From Euphorbia lathyris (Eukaryota; Streptophyta; Magnoliopsida; Malpighiales; Euphorbiaceae), in the NCBI RefSeq assembly GCF_963576675.1, contig NC_088918.1:38225501-38289500 (forward strand): a DNA stretch of 64,000 nucleotides, given 5' to 3'. Below the pieces are notes generated by a model that was given only the letters and a program-made list of their open reading frames with translations, was not told the DNA's origin and searched no databases. The stretch's first letter is position 1. Each line of letters opens with the position of its first letter. The position numbers and the translations under genes are program-made. Below, one piece after another: positions 59,765-64,000 of the stretch.

Positions 59765-60942
59765 AGAGAGAGTTAGAGATTACTTAGTACGACTTATCCT
59801 GGTTCAGCCTCTCCGCCTACGTCCAGTCCCCAGAGTCCCTCCGGGCTTTTTAAATCCAATACTGAGCTCTTTAAAGGTAGAGCACAAACCGTTTACAAGG
59901 CAGTTGAATATGCAAGAGTACCTTCCTCTATTCGTCTACTCAACTCATACTAAGTGCTATAACCAAACACCTAGATTTCTCTACCACTAAGCACTCAACA
60001 CCGAGTACTCAGCACAACACTCTCAATTTTACAATTGATACAGATTGTTCTTTTCGAATGAAGAACACTTTAGATGATTATAGAAAATCAATCTAGCTTT
60101 TACATAAGAATAGAAATTTGGTGTAAGATCTCTTTTGACTTTTGTGTGCTTTGTATGTATGCTCTTTTTGTTCTTGTTGTAATCGGCTAATGATCCAAGA
60201 ATGATCATGTCTTTATATAGTTGAGTTCTGAAGCAGAAATGGTTTGAACTTTGGATTTGTCCGTTGATCCAAACGGCTCCTTTTTTAGACAAGTTCTGGT
60301 CAGCTTCAGTTTTGCAGGCCAATCCTGTCGTCTGAATTCCGCAGGCGTCAGGTTTGTCTTCTTCTTGCAGGTTTCGTCTTCTTGTGCCAGTTCGTCTTTT
60401 AGCTAACGAACTGTTGACCCATGCATCTCGAAATTGGCATTTGCGTAATTCCAAGGTTTCTATTATTGGTGCAGACAGTTGTCGGAGCTTGTCTTTTAGC
60501 AAACGGATCATTCATGTTGTCCTGAAGATCACTCAACTTGATCTTTATAGTCGTTGTCTTTGATTGTTGTCAATCCATATACTAAGTTCTCTTTTACTCA
60601 GCTTCCATGGTCAGCTTCGTTCTGCAAGACATGGTTCTTTAAGAAGACTTTTCTACTTTTGATACTGAGTTCTGTTCCACTCAGCTTCTTGAGCTTTAAG
60701 TTTTTGTTCTAAAGATGACTTATCTTTTGTCATGCTGAGTTCCACTCCTATTAGCTTGTGCTGTGATCTTATGCTGACTCCGTCCTGTCTTACTTTTTAT
60801 TTTTGTATTTATATTTATACTCAACATTAAACAAACATATTAGTACAATTAAATCAAAGCACTTAAATTTAATTGACCCTTAATCATGGATTAACTTAAA
60901 TAATTTTATCAAATCAAAATCATGTGGAATGGTGTTTCAACA
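59414..60942 (-). repeat. Sirevirus second (5') LTR (1529 bp)
   Basis: A close copy of 49011-50557 with the same ends (TGTTGAAACACC...GACCAACA on the minus strand), AT microsatellite (59709-59760) and hairpin (59430-59467, loop with 14 G on the plus strand). Most visible length difference is in the AT and G tracts. It abuts the primer-binding site of the complete internal region. Confidence 0.93.
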
Positions 60943-61705
60943 AACTCCCCCATTTTGATGTTGGCAAAATATTTAATTTGATGGAACTCAGCATTGAGAT
61001 TCCCCATGATTGAAATTCTTTTTATGCTTCTGAAATTACTCCCTCGTAAGGGTTGCATCTATTGACTTGACTTAACTCTAAACCTTCTAAGATTTAATTG
61101 AGTAAAGTTAAGGCATGCTTATACTGACTTAGTTCAGTTTTAGACTTTCCAAGATCTAATTCAGATGAGCCTAGGTCAGTTTTCAGAAGAGGTCAATATG
61201 TGGGATATGTTTTGACTCAGTTTTGATACATGGTTAGTTTGATATCAGAGTTATGGGAAACCTAGAGCAAATGTATCAAGTCTAATGTGTACTGAGTATA
61301 TTCCTTTTTTCTTTTGTTTGTTCAATTACGACAGATCAGCATAAAGATCAATAAAAGATGCATAATTCTATAGATAGTCAGCAAGACAAAATACGCATAA
61401 AAATACAAGTGAAGAATAAACCCTAGCAAATCTAGCCAGACTATTTCTTCCTATTGACTTGGACTTGGGCAGAATTGACTTTGCCTTTTCCCTTTTGTTG
61501 CTGCTGACTACCAGATGCTTCTCCTGTGTGCTGAGTTCTATCAGCATGTTCTTTCTCCCCCGTTTTGCCACCATCGGGCGGAGGAGAAACGAAAGTGTCA
61601 TTGAGAGCAGCACGAGTTAATCTCACTGAATAAGCCTTAAGCCTTTTCGTGCTTTCTCTTAGACCATCAAAGACTGGTATACCATCGTCCAAGGCATCAC
61701 AAAAG
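60943..61705 (-). pseudogene. Second, truncated copy of Sirevirus 3' internal end
   Basis: Repeats the polypurine tract and the C-terminal part of the env-like ORF (61692-61441, ending NSAQVQVNRKK as in the first copy). The match ends at about 61698-61705 (GGCATCAC), where unrelated AT-rich sequence begins. Confidence 0.88.
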
Positions 61706-61736
61706 ATTTTTAATGGACAAGAATACTAATTAATTG

Positions 61737-61888
61737 TAAGTGCAAGCTATGGTTACTTTGTTTTTAACAAAGTAAACATTACTTTGTTTTTTTCACCATT
61801 GGATGATAGAGTGTAGAATTCATCCAATGGTGAAAAGACACAAAATAATGATTACTTTGTTAAAAACAAAGTAACCATGGCCTTTACC
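61737..61888. mobile_element. 152-bp hairpin MITE with 8-bp duplication
   Basis: Near-palindrome: GGTTACTTTGTTTTTAACAA near the left end is mirrored by TTGTTAAAAACAAAGTAACC near the right end, with CACCATTGGATGA / TCATCCAATGGTG inside. ATTAATTG occurs on both sides (61729-61736 and 61889-61896). Fits a small hAT-type MITE, although the outermost bases pair imperfectly. Confidence 0.8.
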
Positions 61889-62239
61889 ATTAATTGTATT
61901 ATAATAAATAGGAATATAGAACTAAATAAAAAGATAACATATAAAATTAATGGGGAAAGAATATAATATGATTAATTTAATTATGACGTTTAGCTTAAAT
62001 TGTATATATATTTTGTAAAACGTTAAGCTTAAATTCGTATTATTTTGTAAACGTTAAGTCTGTATTGGTGTTATTTTGTACGTGGGACCTAAATTGATGC
62101 TATATTATAAACGTTAAGCCTAAATTGATATTATGTTGTAAACGTTAAGTCTATATTGGTGTTATTTTGAACGTTGAGTCTAAATTGGTACTTATTCAAA
62201 AAATTTAAACCTATTTTGATACCTTATTCCTCTCTTTAT

Positions 62240-62550
62240 TTATTATTTTATACAAACAACTATTATCAATTAGATAAATTTTACCAAACAAATTTATAAA
62301 TTATATCGTTTTTTTCTTTTTTTTTTCTTGGGAAACACATTGTATTTTATTTTTATGATTAAAGTTTTCGTTAATTTTCATTTGTGATAATGACGAATGG
62401 ATAATAAAAGTAAAATAAGTTTGGGGGCCACGCAAGACATGACGACTTCTAGAATATAACAAAACAAGAAATTGAAACTCATCAATTCTCTTCTTCCTCC
62501 TTTCTATATACTATATCTCAACCTTTATCCCAATCAATCCACTGACTAAA
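62240..62550 (+). promoter_or_regulatory. P450 upstream region
   Basis: AT-rich proximal upstream sequence with TATATACTATAT at about 62504-62516 as a possible TATA region and a CT-rich leader before ATG 62551. No other regulatory site was identified. Confidence 0.4.
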
Positions 62551-64000
62551 ATGGAAATCTGGTTTCTCATCCTTGTCACCATCTCCATTTCTGCTCTCTT
62601 CAGAGCTTTCCTCAACCTTTTCTCTCCTTCCAAGGATCCACCCTACACCCTCCCGCCGGGACCCCATATTCTTCCCGTCATCGGAAACATTAAATGGATG
62701 AAGAAATCCATTTTGGAGATTGAGCTCATCCTCCGCTCCCTTCACCGGGAACTCGGCCCTGTCATCACTTTCCGACTCGGATCTCGCCCATCCATCTTTA
62801 TCGCCGACCGTACCCTTGCTCACCAAGCCCTAGTCGAAAACGGCTCGCTTTTCTCTACCCGCTCTGTAGCTACTGCTACTACTAAAATTGCTACCGGCAA
62901 TCAGCGTACTATCAGCTCATCCTTTTACGGTCCTACTTGGCGCCTCCTCCGCCGCAATCTCACTTCGGAAATACTCCATCCTTCTCGGGCCAAGTCGTAT
63001 TCTCATGCTCGCAAATCGGTTCTGCAAATTCTCCTCCACCGCTTCCAATCTCAGTCGAATTCCGGCGATCCTGTTACGGTTGTGGCTAATTTTCAATACG
63101 CTATGTTTTGCTTATTAGTCCTTATGTGTTTGGGAGACAAACTTGATGAGAAACAAATCAAGGAAATCGAGAGAGTAGAGCGTTCTGCGATTGTCAATGG
63201 CCGGAGATTCGAGGTACTCAATTACTGGCCAGCGTTGACGAAGATTTTGTTGAAGAAACGTTGGTCGGAGTTCTTCAAGATTCAGAAGGAAAGACAAGAC
63301 GTGATGCTTCCATTGATAAGAGCGAGAAAGAAAGTGAACGAAGAAAGGCTGCAAAATCTCCCAAATCAGGAAAAAGAAGAGTTTATCTTATCATATGTTG
63401 ATACTTTGTTGAATCTGCAACTTCCAGATGAGAAAAGAAAGCTGACAGAGATAGAAATTGTGAGTTTGTGCAACGAATTTCTCAACGCCGGCACTGATAC
63501 TACTTCCACATCATTGCAATGGATTATGGCGAATTTAGTGAAATTCCCCCAAATTCAAGAGAAGCTATTTATGGAAATGAAAGGTGTTGTTGAAGAAGGA
63601 GAAGAAGAGGTTAAAGAAGAGCAACTTCACAAAATGCCATATCTGAAAGCAATAATCTTAGAAGGGTTAAGGCGACACCCGCCGGCGCATTTTGTGTTGC
63701 CACATTCAGTGAAAGAAGATGTTGTTTTGGGGAAATATTTAATACCCAAAAATGCAAATATAAACTTCATGGTAGCAGAAATGGGATGGGATGAAAAAGT
63801 GTGGGAAGATCCAATGAGTTTCAAGCCAGAAAGATTTATGGGGAAAGAGTTTGATATAACAGGAAGTAGAGAGGTTAAGATGATGCCTTTTGGTATTGGA
63901 AGGAGAATATGCCCTGGATATGGTTTAGCAATGCTTCATTTGGAGTATTTTGTGGCCAATTTGATATGGAATTATGAGTGGAAAGCTGTTGATGGTGATG
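62551..64000 (+). CDS. Cytochrome P450, CYP89A-like, 3' end beyond window
   Basis: A single open frame of 483 codons from ATG 62551 to the window end. N-terminal anchor MEIWFLILVTISISALFRAF, proline-rich hinge LPPGPHILPVIG. The I-helix oxygen-binding motif AGTDTT is at residues 313-318, ExxR as EGLR at 371-374, PERF as FKPERF at 424-429, and the heme loop FGIGRRICPG at 447-456 with ligand Cys454. The signatures, lack of introns and spacing fit the CYP89A family; Arabidopsis CYP89A9 oxidises chlorophyll catabolites, but substrate here is unknown. Roughly 25-30 C-terminal residues lie outside. It is the intact partner of the pseudogene at 43732. Confidence 0.9.
   Translation, partial: MEIWFLILVTISISALFRAFLNLFSPSKDPPYTLPPGPHILPVIGNIKWMKKSILEIELILRSLHRELGPVITFRLGSRPSIFIADRTLAHQALVENGSLFSTRSVATATTKIATGNQRTISSSFYGPTWRLLRRNLTSEILHPSRAKSYSHARKSVLQILLHRFQSQSNSGDPVTVVANFQYAMFCLLVLMCLGDKLDEKQIKEIERVERSAIVNGRRFEVLNYWPALTKILLKKRWSEFFKIQKERQDVMLPLIRARKKVNEERLQNLPNQEKEEFILSYVDTLLNLQLPDEKRKLTEIEIVSLCNEFLNAGTDTTSTSLQWIMANLVKFPQIQEKLFMEMKGVVEEGEEEVKEEQLHKMPYLKAIILEGLRRHPPAHFVLPHSVKEDVVLGKYLIPKNANINFMVAEMGWDEKVWEDPMSFKPERFMGKEFDITGSREVKMMPFGIGRRICPGYGLAMLHLEYFVANLIWNYEWKAVDGD

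Larger units (their letters stand above)
49011..61705 (-). mobile_element. Sirevirus (Copia) in LTR-internal-LTR-partial arrangement
   Basis: From left to right: LTR 49011-50557, internal region 50558-59413, LTR 59414-60942, then a second copy of the 3' internal end, 60943-61705. The primer-binding site TGGCATCAGAGC lies at 59401-59412 on the minus strand, next to the second LTR. The extra internal piece repeats 50558-51340 almost base for base, including its polypurine tract, then stops abruptly at 61705. This is a tandem configuration, not a single insertion, so the right-hand target duplicate is absent. Confidence 0.92.
45978..62230. mobile_element. Mutator-like foldback element split by 15.8 kb of insertions
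   Basis: The left arm 45978-46195 and right arm about 61985-62230 are inverted copies. Ends are GGGATAAGG and (inverted) GGAATAAGG. Flanks are TATCTTTAT (45969-45977) and TCTCTTTAT (62231-62239), 8 of 9 matching. Both arms repeat CTTAACGTTTAC-like iterons: left-arm CG positions are spaced 29, 31, 31, 29, 31, and the right arm, read inwards, shows 29, 31, 31, 29, 31, 34. The interior is filled by a hAT element, a Sirevirus and a small MITE. Confidence 0.82.

Overview
The window is nuclear DNA of a flowering plant, almost certainly a eudicot. It has AT-rich spacers, GT-AG introns, plant-specific genes (gamma-tocopherol methyltransferase, CYP89A-type cytochrome P450) and a dense mix of plant transposons. 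I see no rRNA gene, CRISPR array or bacterial operon. Only three host genes look intact where visible: the 3' half of a tocopherol methyltransferase (411-2160), a small conserved coiled-coil/membrane protein (20829-22535), and a CYP89A-like P450 that runs off the right edge (62551-64000). A decayed paralogue of the P450 lies at 43732-44695, so the P450s were a tandem pair now split by about 18 kb of inserted DNA.

Nearly everything else is layered transposable elements. At 2.7-5.2 kb is a truncated Copia element with its 5' LTR. At 6.0-11.5 kb a LINE is interrupted by a GAGCTC-rich repeat, which is itself interrupted by a Sirevirus-type solo LTR with a perfect 5-bp target duplication; a 1.5-kb inverted-repeat element sits at the LINE poly(A) tail. 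At 13-18 kb there is a hAT MITE with an 8-bp duplication, Tat/Ogre-like LTR pieces and fragments of a transposon-associated DUF1985-like gene. Downstream of the coiled-coil gene, 23.3-25.6 kb is a MITE island: one Tourist-like element, then three Mutator-like foldback elements nearly head to tail. At 27.2-31.9 kb are a 294-bp TRIM with 77-78-bp LTRs, a decayed hAT transposase and a 3.2-kb Gypsy-like solo LTR holding a Mutator-like MITE. At 32.2-40.7 kb a minus-strand Copia element is split by a 6.1-kb CACTA element carrying gene-like exons, one of them a J-domain fragment. At 41.1-42.8 kb is a hAT element containing a tRNA-derived SINE.

From 45,978 to 62,230 lies a Russian doll. The outer layer is a Mutator-like element whose arms are arrays of about 30-bp iterons. 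Inside its left arm is a TTF-zinc-finger hAT transposon. That transposon is cut by a minus-strand Sirevirus present as LTR-internal-LTR-partial internal.

Two patterns stand out. Several unrelated-looking Mutator-like families share inverted-repeat arms built from units spaced 29-31 bp apart. All three Sirevirus-type LTRs carry a conserved hairpin with a C-rich loop close to the LTR 3' end. Boundaries given with target duplications were read directly from the sequence; family names rest on recognised protein or terminal motifs and could not be confirmed by a database search.
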